Assembly (NCBI GenBank): GCA_027307335.1
Contig: DAHUXD010000003.1
Location: 167,740-231,739 of the forward strand
Length of the DNA: 64,000 nt
Source of the DNA: Acidobacteriota bacterium
Lineage (GTDB): Bacteria; Acidobacteriota; Thermoanaerobaculia; UBA5066; Gp7-AA6
Direction of reading: 5' to 3'
Numbering within the stretch: the first letter of the stretch is position 1; the number at the start of each line of letters is the position of its first letter. The notes under the pieces are model-generated. The model did no database searches. It had not been told where the DNA came from and saw only the letters and a program-made list of their open reading frames with translations. A program made the translations under genes and the position numbers. This document shows, one piece after another, positions 24,398-32,240 of this stretch.

Positions 24398-26104
24398 TCA
24401 GGGCGTGAACCCCGTCGCCCGATAGACCTCCTTTCCGTCGAGCAGCGTCCAGAGGACCTTCGCCTCGTGGATCTGCGACGGCGGGATCTCGAAGAGGTTG
24501 CGGTCGAGGACGACGAGGTCGGCCGCCTTGCCGACCTCGATCGATCCGGTCTCCCTCTCGGTGAAGTCGAGGTACGCGCCGCGGATCGTGTAGCCGGCGA
24601 TCGCGTCGGGCAGCGTGATCCGCTCCTCGGGAAGCCAGGCGGGACCCGGTCCCTTCGACGGCTCGCGGTGCGTGATGGCGACCTCGATGCCGTCCAGGGG
24701 ATTCATCGACGAGACGTTCCAATCGCTGCCGAACGCCGTCACTCCTCCCGCAGCCTCGACGCTCGCGATCGGATAGATCCACCTCGAACGCGCCGGGCCG
24801 AGCTCGGGCTCGGTCATCTTCGTGATGTATTCGTCGCCGTTGGCCCAGAACGGCTGGAAGTTCGCGATGACGCCGAGGGTTCGGAAGCGCGGGATGTCGG
24901 CCGGATCGACGAGCTCGAGATGCGCGATGTGGTGGCGCGAGTCGCGGACGCCGTTCGTCTTCTGCGCTGCCTCGAGGGCGTCCAGCGTGTCGCGAACGGC
25001 ACGATCCCCGATGGCGTGTACGTGGATTTGGAAGCCCTCGTGGTCGAGGGCCGTCGCGAGCGCGCGGAAGTCGGCCGGGTCGAGGTTCGTCTTTCCGCGT
25101 TCGGTCCCGTAGCCGATGTAGGGCTCGATCACCGCGGCAGTTCGCGTCTCGAGGACGCCGTCGGCGAAGATCTTCACGGCGTCGGCGTGGAAGCGCTTGC
25201 CCCGATACCGCGCGCGCAGGTCGCGAATTCGCGGCAGGTCGGCGAGGGCCTGGTCTGTATGGGCGGTGATCGCCGCCGAAACGCGCGCGGTCAGAGTTCC
25301 CGCAGCGTCGAGCGCCGCATAGGCGGTCAGATCTCCCTCCGACGCGCTCGCCTCCTGCAGGGACGTCAGGCCGAATCCGTTCGCGACCGTGAGCCCCTGA
25401 CGCAGCCCGTCTTCCCGATCCTTCGCGGTGCTCTTCGGCACGACACGCGCGACGAGCCCGACCGCCTCCTCGCGCAACGCTCCCGACGGCTCGCCCGACG
25501 CGTCGCGCTCGATGCGTCCGTGGGCCGGGTCCTGCGTGGCCCTCGTTATGCCCGCGATCGCGAGCGCCTTCGAGTTGGCCCACGCCGAGTGACCGTCGCT
25601 CGCATCGAGCAACGCCGGTCGGTCGGGCACGACGGAATCGAGGAGCTTCTTCGACGGATTGGCGTTCGGGAAGAGCGGCAGGTCCCATCCGCCGCCTACG
25701 ATCCACTTCGCATCAGGGTGCTTCGCGGCATACGTCCGGATCGCGGAGAGCACGCTGTCGGCCGAGTCGAGTCCGTGGAGATCGCACTGCAGCGCCTCGA
25801 TGCCGCCCGAGACCGGGTGCACGTGCGAATCGTGGAAAGCGGGCAGCAGCATCTTTCCCGCGAGACCGACGACCCTCGTGGCGGTGCCGATCCAGGGCTT
25901 CGCATTCGCCGCCGTTCCGACGAACACGATGCGTCCGCCGGAGACCGCGACCGCCTCGGCCCAGCTCCGCGCGCCGTCCACGGTGTAGACCGCACCTCCG
26001 GTCAGCACCAGGTCCGCCGGCGCGGGACCGCCCTCGCCGCCCGCGCCCCGCGAGGCGAACGCGATGACGAGCGCCGCGGCGGCGACGAACAGGCGGCGCG
26101 TCAC
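24398..26104 (-). CDS. YtcJ-like metal-dependent amidohydrolase (amidohydrolase_3)
   Basis: Exported amidohydrolase of 568 aa. The GTG start at 26104 overlaps the upstream stop as GTGA. Signal peptide RRLFVAAAALVIAFASRGAG, then the composite domain: ADLVLTGGAVYTVDGA, metal motif PAFHDSHVHPVSGG, FQIHVHAIGDRAVRDTLDAL, RHHIAHLELVDPADIPRF, the conserved FGSDWNVSSMNPLDGI aspartate region and the C-terminal GSIEVGKAADLVVLDRN. Such enzymes hydrolyse amide or related C-N bonds of small molecules; the substrate is unknown. It is translationally coupled to the SnoaL-like gene upstream, so the two probably act together. Confidence 0.93.
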   Translation of the reverse strand: MTRRLFVAAAALVIAFASRGAGGEGGPAPADLVLTGGAVYTVDGARSWAEAVAVSGGRIVFVGTAANAKPWIGTATRVVGLAGKMLLPAFHDSHVHPVSGGIEALQCDLHGLDSADSVLSAIRTYAAKHPDAKWIVGGGWDLPLFPNANPSKKLLDSVVPDRPALLDASDGHSAWANSKALAIAGITRATQDPAHGRIERDASGEPSGALREEAVGLVARVVPKSTAKDREDGLRQGLTVANGFGLTSLQEASASEGDLTAYAALDAAGTLTARVSAAITAHTDQALADLPRIRDLRARYRGKRFHADAVKIFADGVLETRTAAVIEPYIGYGTERGKTNLDPADFRALATALDHEGFQIHVHAIGDRAVRDTLDALEAAQKTNGVRDSRHHIAHLELVDPADIPRFRTLGVIANFQPFWANGDEYITKMTEPELGPARSRWIYPIASVEAAGGVTAFGSDWNVSSMNPLDGIEVAITHREPSKGPGPAWLPEERITLPDAIAGYTIRGAYLDFTERETGSIEVGKAADLVVLDRNLFEIPPSQIHEAKVLWTLLDGKEVYRATGFTP

Positions 26105-26607
26105 GGCTTCTTCCTTCCCGCCGGCACCCGCTCGTACTCCTCGATGCGCTTCTTGAACTCGTCGGTCAGCGCGTTCGGAATCGGGATCGACAGGTTGTAC
26201 TGCGCGATCCTCCAGCCGTCCTTCGTCGCGACGAGGACCCCCGAGCCGCGGCACGGCCCGAGGTTCGGCGTGTCGAGCGACTCGTCGAACCAGGCGACGG
26301 TGTGGTCCGGCGCGAGCGTGATCCGTCGCGACGTCGCCCTGAAGCTCCAGGCCTTCCCCTTCGCGAAGTGGGGATGCGCCCATGCGCGGAACTCGTCCCG
26401 GGTCCAGCGCTCGCCCGGATCGGTGCCGAGAAAGACGGCGTCGGGCGCGAAGTAGGAGAAGTACCTCTCCTCGTCGGCGGCCGCGGCCGCCGCGTGCCAC
26501 GCGTCGAGGACGCCGGCGACCGCGCCCGTCGCGAGGGCGCCGTCAACCTGCGCACGGGTCGCGGCCGAGAGGACCGAGAGGCCCAGCGCGAGCAGGATCC
26601 TTTTCAT
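26101..26607 (-). CDS. Secreted SnoaL/DUF4440-like protein
   Basis: A 168-aa exported protein of the NTF2-like superfamily. ATG 26607 follows GGAGGGAGGG. Signal peptide 1-19 (MKRILLALGLSVLSAATRA). The fold-type motifs are GVLDAWHAAAAAADEERYFS, FAPDAVFLGTDPGERWTRDE, HTVAWFDESLDT and a final GWRIAQYNLSIPIPN. In this family the FLGTD and WRIAQYN segments are typical of the putative nuclear transport factor 2/DUF4440 group. It may bind a small ligand or have a ketosteroid-isomerase-like fold without known activity. Its stop overlaps the amidohydrolase start. Confidence 0.85.
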   Translation of the reverse strand: MKRILLALGLSVLSAATRAQVDGALATGAVAGVLDAWHAAAAAADEERYFSYFAPDAVFLGTDPGERWTRDEFRAWAHPHFAKGKAWSFRATSRRITLAPDHTVAWFDESLDTPNLGPCRGSGVLVATKDGWRIAQYNLSIPIPNALTDEFKKRIEEYERVPAGRKKP

Positions 26608-26662
26608 GGCCGCCCTCCCTCCGGAATCCGAGCCGGCGCGCATCATAGCCGCCATCGCGGCC

Positions 26663-29128
26663 TCATCGGTGCGCGCAGAGCGCGAGGCGTTCCCTCGCGA
26701 CGGCGAGCTGCTCCCGCCGCTTCGACGGGAGCCCGCCGGCCGCCGCGATCGGTTCGAAGAGGCGGACGGCCCCCGCGTACAGCGCGCACGCCTCCTCGCG
26801 ATCCTCCGATCGCTCGAGCTCCGCGATCTGGACGTAGAGGGAACCGAGCATCCCCGCCGCCCACGCGCCGGACGGCGACGCGGCCACGACCGGCTCGTAA
26901 GCGGCGCGCGCGCGGCCGTACTCCTGGAGCGCCTCGGCGGGCCGCGCCAGCCGGGCGAGCACCGAGCCGCAGTTGTGATGGCTCATGGCCACGCCGAGCG
27001 CCGCGTCGGTGCTCTTGCGGTCCGCGGCCGCCATCGCCTCGAAGGTGGCGAGGGCCTGGCGATGCGCGTCGAGGGCCGCCCCGAAGTCGGCGAGCGCCTC
27101 CTCGGTGTTGCCGATCGCCATGTAGGAATACGCGAGGTCGCGGTGAAACGTCACGCTGGAGGAATCCTCGCGGAGGAGCGCCTCCTGCATCCCGGCGGCG
27201 GAGCGGTAGCGCTCGAGCGCTCCGGCGAGATCCTGCGCGTTGCTCGAGGCGTCGCCCGTCAGGTAGAGGTTCTGCGCGAGGCTCCGGCGGACCACCCGGT
27301 CGTCCGGACGGGCGCGGCTCTGCTCCTCCAGGATCGCCGCCTGACTCGCCAGCGCCGCCCGGGCCTCGACGTTCTTCCCCGCCGCCGTCGCATCGAAGGC
27401 GACGTACTGCCATGCCTGCGCGAGATCCATCTGCCGCTCGGGCGTCGGGCTCTCCGCGGAGAGCCGCGCCCGGAGCGCGAGTCCCCGCTTCGCTTCGGCG
27501 AGCGCCTCCGGCGCCTTCCCGCGAATGAGGGAAAGCCCGGAGTCGACGAGGTACGTCGTCGCGAGCGCGGTCCGCTCCGCATCGGTCGCGCCCGGCGAGG
27601 AGACCGCCGGCTCGAGCAGGCGGATCGACTTGCGGTAGCTCGCGGCGGCGCCGTCGACGTCGCCGAGGTTCGCGGTGAAGGCGTGGCCCTGCACGTCGCC
27701 GACGCGGCGATACGCCTCGGCGAGCTCGCGGCGCAGGGCGCGGTCGCCGCTCGACTCGGCGGCGAGCGAGTCGAGGTATTCGAGCGCGCGGCGCACGACC
27801 AGGGCGCGAGCGGCGGTCGCCCCCGGGAGGTCCTGGATCGCGTCGTGAAACTCGAAGAGAAACGAGTTCGCGAGCTTGCGCACGTCGTTGAATCGACGCT
27901 CGGCGCGGGCCTCCGCGGCGCGGGCGCGGCGCGCCTCCAGGAGCGTCGCGAGGATCCCGCCGGCGAGCGCGACGAGAACGAGGGCGGTCGCCGCCGCACC
28001 GACGCGGTGCCGCCGCACGAACTTGCGCGCGCGGTAGGCGGTCGATCCGCGGCGCGCCTCCACCGGCTGGCCGTCCAGATAGCGGCCCACGTCCTCCGAC
28101 AGGGCCGCCGCCGACGCATACCGCCGCTCCGGCTCCTTGCGCATCGCCTTGAGAACGATCGCGTCGAGATCGCTCGAAATGCCGGCGGTCCGGGTGCTCG
28201 GACGGTCCGGATCCTGCTCGCAGACGAGACGCAGGAGATCCGCCGGGTCGCCGGTCTCGATCCGATAGGGCTTCTCGTCCGCGATCAGCTCGTACAGGAT
28301 CACGCCGAGCGAGTACACGTCGCTCGCCGTCGTCACCGGCTGTCCGCGGACCTGCTCGGGGCTCGCGTACTCGGGTGTCAGCATCCGCTCGAGCGTGGCG
28401 GTCGGCTCCGCAGTTTCCGCCCCGTCTCCCTGGGAGAGGAGCTTCGCGATGCCGAAGTCGAGGAGGCGCACCGAACCCTCCGGCGTCACGAGAATGTTGC
28501 CGGGCTTCAGATCGCGGTGGACCACCAGGTGCTGGTGCGCGTACTGGACCGTGCCGCAGATCTCCCGGAAGAGGCCGAGGCGCTGCGGCAGCGATACGCC
28601 GTTCGCGCGGCAGTGCTCGAGGAGCGGCCGTCCCTCGACGTACTCCATGACGAAGTAGGGCTCCCCCGCCGCGCCCGTGCCGCCGTCGAGCAGACGCGCG
28701 ATGTTCGGGTGGTCGAGCGCCGCGACGATCTGACGCTCGCTGCGGAAGCGCCGCACGTCGAGCTCGGTGAAGAGACCGGAGCGCATCAGCTTGATCGCCA
28801 CGTTCTTCTGGAACTCGTCGTCGGCACGGCGCGCGAGGTAGACGACCCCCATGCCGCCGCGGGCGATCTCGGCGACGAGCTCGTAGGCGCCCACGCGCTC
28901 GCCCGCCCGGGTCGGGGCCTCCGGAACCTCGACGCCTCCGGCGACGGCGTTCGTCGCGTCGAGGAGCCCGGCGTCGCCCTCCGCGGCCCGCACGAGCGAC
29001 TCGACGCTCTCGCGGAGCGCGGCGTCGCCGCCGCAGGCCGCCGCCACGAAGTCCGGGCGCTCGCTCGCCGGCCGCTCGAGCGCGGCGTCGAGGATCTCCT
29101 TGACGCGCCGCCACTCCTCCGGCGTCAT
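26663..29128 (-). CDS. Transmembrane Ser/Thr protein kinase with TPR-like C-terminus
   Basis: PknB-type receptor kinase, 821 aa. An N-terminal ~80-residue DUF-like helical leader (MTPEEWRRVKEILDAALERP), common in acidobacterial kinases encoded beside ECF sigma genes, precedes the kinase domain. That domain has glycine loop ARGGMGVVYLAR, K113 in VAIKLMRSG, HRDLKPGN with D206, and DFGIAKLL. One transmembrane segment follows at about 372-392 (ATALVLVALAGGILATLL). The ~400-residue C-terminus is alpha-helical with TPR-like repeats and would be extracytoplasmic. It starts 13 bp after the ECF sigma gene stop on the same strand; the pair probably forms one signalling unit. Confidence 0.93.
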   Translation of the reverse strand: MTPEEWRRVKEILDAALERPASERPDFVAAACGGDAALRESVESLVRAAEGDAGLLDATNAVAGGVEVPEAPTRAGERVGAYELVAEIARGGMGVVYLARRADDEFQKNVAIKLMRSGLFTELDVRRFRSERQIVAALDHPNIARLLDGGTGAAGEPYFVMEYVEGRPLLEHCRANGVSLPQRLGLFREICGTVQYAHQHLVVHRDLKPGNILVTPEGSVRLLDFGIAKLLSQGDGAETAEPTATLERMLTPEYASPEQVRGQPVTTASDVYSLGVILYELIADEKPYRIETGDPADLLRLVCEQDPDRPSTRTAGISSDLDAIVLKAMRKEPERRYASAAALSEDVGRYLDGQPVEARRGSTAYRARKFVRRHRVGAAATALVLVALAGGILATLLEARRARAAEARAERRFNDVRKLANSFLFEFHDAIQDLPGATAARALVVRRALEYLDSLAAESSGDRALRRELAEAYRRVGDVQGHAFTANLGDVDGAAASYRKSIRLLEPAVSSPGATDAERTALATTYLVDSGLSLIRGKAPEALAEAKRGLALRARLSAESPTPERQMDLAQAWQYVAFDATAAGKNVEARAALASQAAILEEQSRARPDDRVVRRSLAQNLYLTGDASSNAQDLAGALERYRSAAGMQEALLREDSSSVTFHRDLAYSYMAIGNTEEALADFGAALDAHRQALATFEAMAAADRKSTDAALGVAMSHHNCGSVLARLARPAEALQEYGRARAAYEPVVAASPSGAWAAGMLGSLYVQIAELERSEDREEACALYAGAVRLFEPIAAAGGLPSKRREQLAVARERLALCAHR

Positions 29129-29141
29129 GCTCGGGCCGCGC

Positions 29142-29726
29142 TCAGGCCCACGGCGCGGCGTCGAGCCCGATCTCGTGCCGCAGGAACGCGCGCGCCGTTC
29201 TCCACTCGCGCTTGACCGTGGCGGTCGAGACGCCCGCCACCTCGGCCGTCTCCTCGACCGAGAGGCCGGCGAAGAAGCGCAGCTCGACCACGCGCGCCTG
29301 GCGCGGGTCGAGCCGCTCGAGCTCGGTCAGGGCCCGGTCGAGCGCCAGCAGCTCCGGCGCCCGGTCTGGGGCGGCGGCGGTCTCCTCGCCGAGGTCGATG
29401 CGCAGGGTCCCCGGCGAGCGCTTGGCCGCGAGGCGCCGGCGGGCGTGATCGACCAGGACCCGCCGCATCATCTGGGCCGCGATCCCGAAGAAGTGCGCCC
29501 GGTTCGCCCACGAGACGGATCTCTGGCCGACGAGGCGCAGGTAGGCTTCGTGGACGAGGGCCGTCGGCTGCAGGGTGTGGTCGCCGCGCTCCGAGCGCAG
29601 GTGGGATGCCGCCAGCTTTCGCAGCTCCCCGTAAACGAGCGGCATGAGGCGCTCGAGGGCGCCGCGATCCCCGGCGCTCCACTCGCGCAGGAGAGCCGTA
29701 ACTTCCTGTCCCGAGGGCTTTTCCAT
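29142..29726 (-). CDS. ECF sigma factor (TIGR02999 / sigma-70 X6 type)
   Basis: Alternative RNA polymerase sigma factor of 194 aa. Region 2 includes GDRGALERLMPLVYGELRKL and ANRAHFFGIAAQMMRRVLVD; region 4 includes LDPRQARVVELRFFAGLSVEE and TAEVAGVSTATVKREWRTAR. The QPTALVHEAYLRLV motif is diagnostic of the TIGR02999 group found in Acidobacteria and Planctomycetes, in which the sigma gene often precedes a Ser/Thr kinase, as here. No anti-sigma factor is seen. It is divergent from the beta-helix SLH gene at 29820 across 93 bp, so regulation of that gene is possible but unproven. Confidence 0.93.
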   Translation of the reverse strand: MEKPSGQEVTALLREWSAGDRGALERLMPLVYGELRKLAASHLRSERGDHTLQPTALVHEAYLRLVGQRSVSWANRAHFFGIAAQMMRRVLVDHARRRLAAKRSPGTLRIDLGEETAAAPDRAPELLALDRALTELERLDPRQARVVELRFFAGLSVEETAEVAGVSTATVKREWRTARAFLRHEIGLDAAPWA

Positions 29727-29819
29727 GAATGTCCCGGGTCGGCGGCGATTAAACCACAGCTGAGGGAGGATGATCCCGGAGCGCGGGGGTTCCCGCGTAT
29801 GGAGAGGAGGCCGACCCTC

Positions 29820-32144
29820 ATGACAAACCGTATCGTTCGCCGTGCCCTCGCTCTGATCGCCGCGTTCCTCGCCCCGGGCGTCGTGACCGCCACCCTCACG
29901 GTCACGAACACGAACGACTCCGGCGGCGGCTCGCTGCGCCAGGCGATCCTGGACGCCAACGCCGGCGCGGGAAGCGACACGATCGTGTTCAACATCGCCG
30001 GCGGCGGCCCGTACGTGATCCTGCCGCTCGCGCCCGGGCTCCCGGCGGTCCTCAAGCCGACGACGATCGACGGCACGACGCAGCCCGGGTACGCGGGCAC
30101 GCCGATCATCGAGATCGCCAACTTCAGCGGAAGCGGCTTGAAGCTCCAGGGCGGCGGGAGCACGGTCCGCGGGCTCGTCGTCCGTGGATTCAACACCGGC
30201 ATCTCGATGGAGAGCAGCAATAACGTCGTCGAGGGTTGCTACGTCGGGACCGACGTGACGGGCACGATCGCGGCCCTCAATGGCACGGGGATCGTCGTCC
30301 AGTCCGGCAGCGTCGGCAACGTGATCGGCGGCTCCACCGCGGCCCAGCGGAATCTGATCAGCGGCAACACCGTGGGCATCGCACTCATCAATGCCTCGAA
30401 CGCGGTCATCCAGGGCAACTACATCGGCACGACCGCCGACGGCGCGGCCCCGCTCGGCAACGCCCAGGGCGTCAAGGCCACCGCCACGACGAACCTCGTC
30501 TTCGGCGGATCGGGCGCGGGCGAGGGGAACGTCGTCGCCGCGAGCGCGCAGGAGGGGATCTTCTTCACGGGCGGGAGCGGCGCGCTCCTCCAGGGTAACC
30601 GGATCGGGACGAACGCGGCCGGGTCCGAAGCCCTCGGCAACGACGTCGGCGTGAGCGCGTCCAACCATACCGGACTCATTCTCGGCGGCAACTTCAACGC
30701 GGGCGAAGGCAACCTGATCTCCGGCAACACGCTGCAGGCGGTCCTGCTGTCGAGCGTCGGCGCGATCGTCAAGGGCAACACGATCGGCCTGGATGTCACG
30801 GGCCAGCTGCTCCTCGGCAACGGGACGGGCATCCAGATGAACGTCACCGCGACCGACTGCGTCATCGGCAGCATCACCAACGGAGAGGGCAACGCGATCG
30901 CCTGGAACGGCGTCGGGATCTACAACTACGGAGTGCGCAACTCGATCCGCGGCAATCCGATCTTCTTCAACGGCTCGATCGGCATCGACAACGACCCGCC
31001 CGGCGTCACGCCGAACGATCCCCTGGACGCCGACTCGGGCGCGAACATGCTGCAGAACTTCCCGTTCGTCTCGTCCGTCGACTATGGAACCACCTCGCTC
31101 ACCGTGCACGGCATCCTGCAGTCCACCCCCAACGTGACCTTCGACCTCGACTTCTACGAGAGCCCCTCCTGCACGCCGCACCCGCGGGACCTGCTCCAGA
31201 GCGCGTACTACATCGGATCGACGCAGGTCACCACGGACGGCTCGGGCAACGTCAACTTCGACACGCTCCTGAGCGACCCCAACGCCGCGAGCATGCCGAT
31301 CATCACGACCACCGCCACGGACCCGTCCGGGAACACCTCCGAGTTCTCGCAGGCCGTGATCTATGCCTCGAGCCCGCGCTCGGGGCCGCCCGCAGGCGGC
31401 GTGACGGTCACGCTGACCGGCGTGCACTTCGTCTCCGGTGCGGCGGTCACCTTCGGCGGCGTTCCCGGAACGAACGTCACGGTCACGAACGTGACGAGCA
31501 TGACCGCGGACGCGCCCGCGCTCCCGGCGGCGACCGTCAACGACATCGTCGTGACGAACACGGACGGCACGGCGGGAACGCTCAAGAAGGCGTGGATCGT
31601 GGATTTCCTCGACGTGCCGCCCTCCCAGCAGTTCTACACGTGGGTCACGACGCTCGTGTCGAACGCGATCACGGTCGGCATCGGCGGCGGCAACTACGGG
31701 GTCGCGGATCCGACGCTGCGGCAGCAGATGGCGGTCTTCCTGCTGAAGGGCCGCCACGGCCTCTGCTACACGCCGCCGCCGTGCTCGGGCACCTTCGGCG
31801 ACGTCCCCTGTCCCTCGACGTTCGCGAACTGGATCGAGGCCCTCGCGGCCGAAGGCATCACGGGCGGCTGCGGCGGCGGCAACTACTGCCCGACCAATCC
31901 GGTGCGCCGCGACCAGATGGCGGTCTTCCTGCTGAAGGCCGAGCACGGCTCGGCCTACGTCCCGCCGGCGTGCCTCGGGATTTTCGGCGACGTCCCGTGC
32001 CCGTCACAGTTCGCCAACTGGATCGAGCAGCTGAGCCACGAAGGCATCACCGGCGGCTGCGGCGGCGGCAACTACTGCCCGCAGAATCCGAACACCCGGG
32101 GCCAGATGGCGGTGTTCCTGGTGAAGACCTTCGGGCTGCAGTAG
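29820..32144 (+). CDS. Secreted beta-helix protein with IPT/TIG domain and C-terminal SLH-like triple repeat
   Basis: A 774-aa surface protein, close paralogue in architecture of the 9612-11987 gene. ATG 29820 is preceded by GGAGAGGAGG; an ATG at 29799 is less well placed. Signal peptide 1-25. The NTNDSGGGSLRQAI motif is at about 29-42. A beta-helix follows to about residue 400 (rungs such as GYIGTTADGAAPLGNAQG-like IQGNYIGT). A SCTPHPRDLLQSAYYIGS segment mirrors [16 protein letters not shown] in the paralogue. The IPT/TIG domain runs from about 520 (GPPAGGVTVTLTGVHF). SLH-like repeats run from ~595-615 (FLDVPPSQQFYTWV) to VKTFGLQ. It is followed by a clear terminator. Confidence 0.88.
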   Translation: MTNRIVRRALALIAAFLAPGVVTATLTVTNTNDSGGGSLRQAILDANAGAGSDTIVFNIAGGGPYVILPLAPGLPAVLKPTTIDGTTQPGYAGTPIIEIANFSGSGLKLQGGGSTVRGLVVRGFNTGISMESSNNVVEGCYVGTDVTGTIAALNGTGIVVQSGSVGNVIGGSTAAQRNLISGNTVGIALINASNAVIQGNYIGTTADGAAPLGNAQGVKATATTNLVFGGSGAGEGNVVAASAQEGIFFTGGSGALLQGNRIGTNAAGSEALGNDVGVSASNHTGLILGGNFNAGEGNLISGNTLQAVLLSSVGAIVKGNTIGLDVTGQLLLGNGTGIQMNVTATDCVIGSITNGEGNAIAWNGVGIYNYGVRNSIRGNPIFFNGSIGIDNDPPGVTPNDPLDADSGANMLQNFPFVSSVDYGTTSLTVHGILQSTPNVTFDLDFYESPSCTPHPRDLLQSAYYIGSTQVTTDGSGNVNFDTLLSDPNAASMPIITTTATDPSGNTSEFSQAVIYASSPRSGPPAGGVTVTLTGVHFVSGAAVTFGGVPGTNVTVTNVTSMTADAPALPAATVNDIVVTNTDGTAGTLKKAWIVDFLDVPPSQQFYTWVTTLVSNAITVGIGGGNYGVADPTLRQQMAVFLLKGRHGLCYTPPPCSGTFGDVPCPSTFANWIEALAAEGITGGCGGGNYCPTNPVRRDQMAVFLLKAEHGSAYVPPACLGIFGDVPCPSQFANWIEQLSHEGITGGCGGGNYCPQNPNTRGQMAVFLVKTFGLQ

Positions 32145-32158
32145 GCAGATCTTCCCTC

Positions 32159-32192
32159 GAGGGGAGAGGCACCCGCCTCTCCCCTCTTTTCT
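32159..32192 (+). terminator. Rho-independent terminator
   Basis: Perfect 12-bp stem GAGGGGAGAGGC (32159-32170) / GCCTCTCCCCTC (32175-32186), loop ACCC, followed by TTTTCTC. It lies 15 bp after the SLH gene stop. Confidence 0.85.
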
Positions 32193-32240
32193 CGATCCCT
32201 CGTCCCGGCTTCCTGCGCGTGATGTTCAGAGGTACACGCC

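Noticed and set aside
24398-26500. Single 700-codon gene covering both amidohydrolase and upstream region
   Set aside because: The amidohydrolase signal peptide starts at GTG 26104, and the upstream part is antisense-like in frame while a proper SnoaL-like protein is read in another frame.
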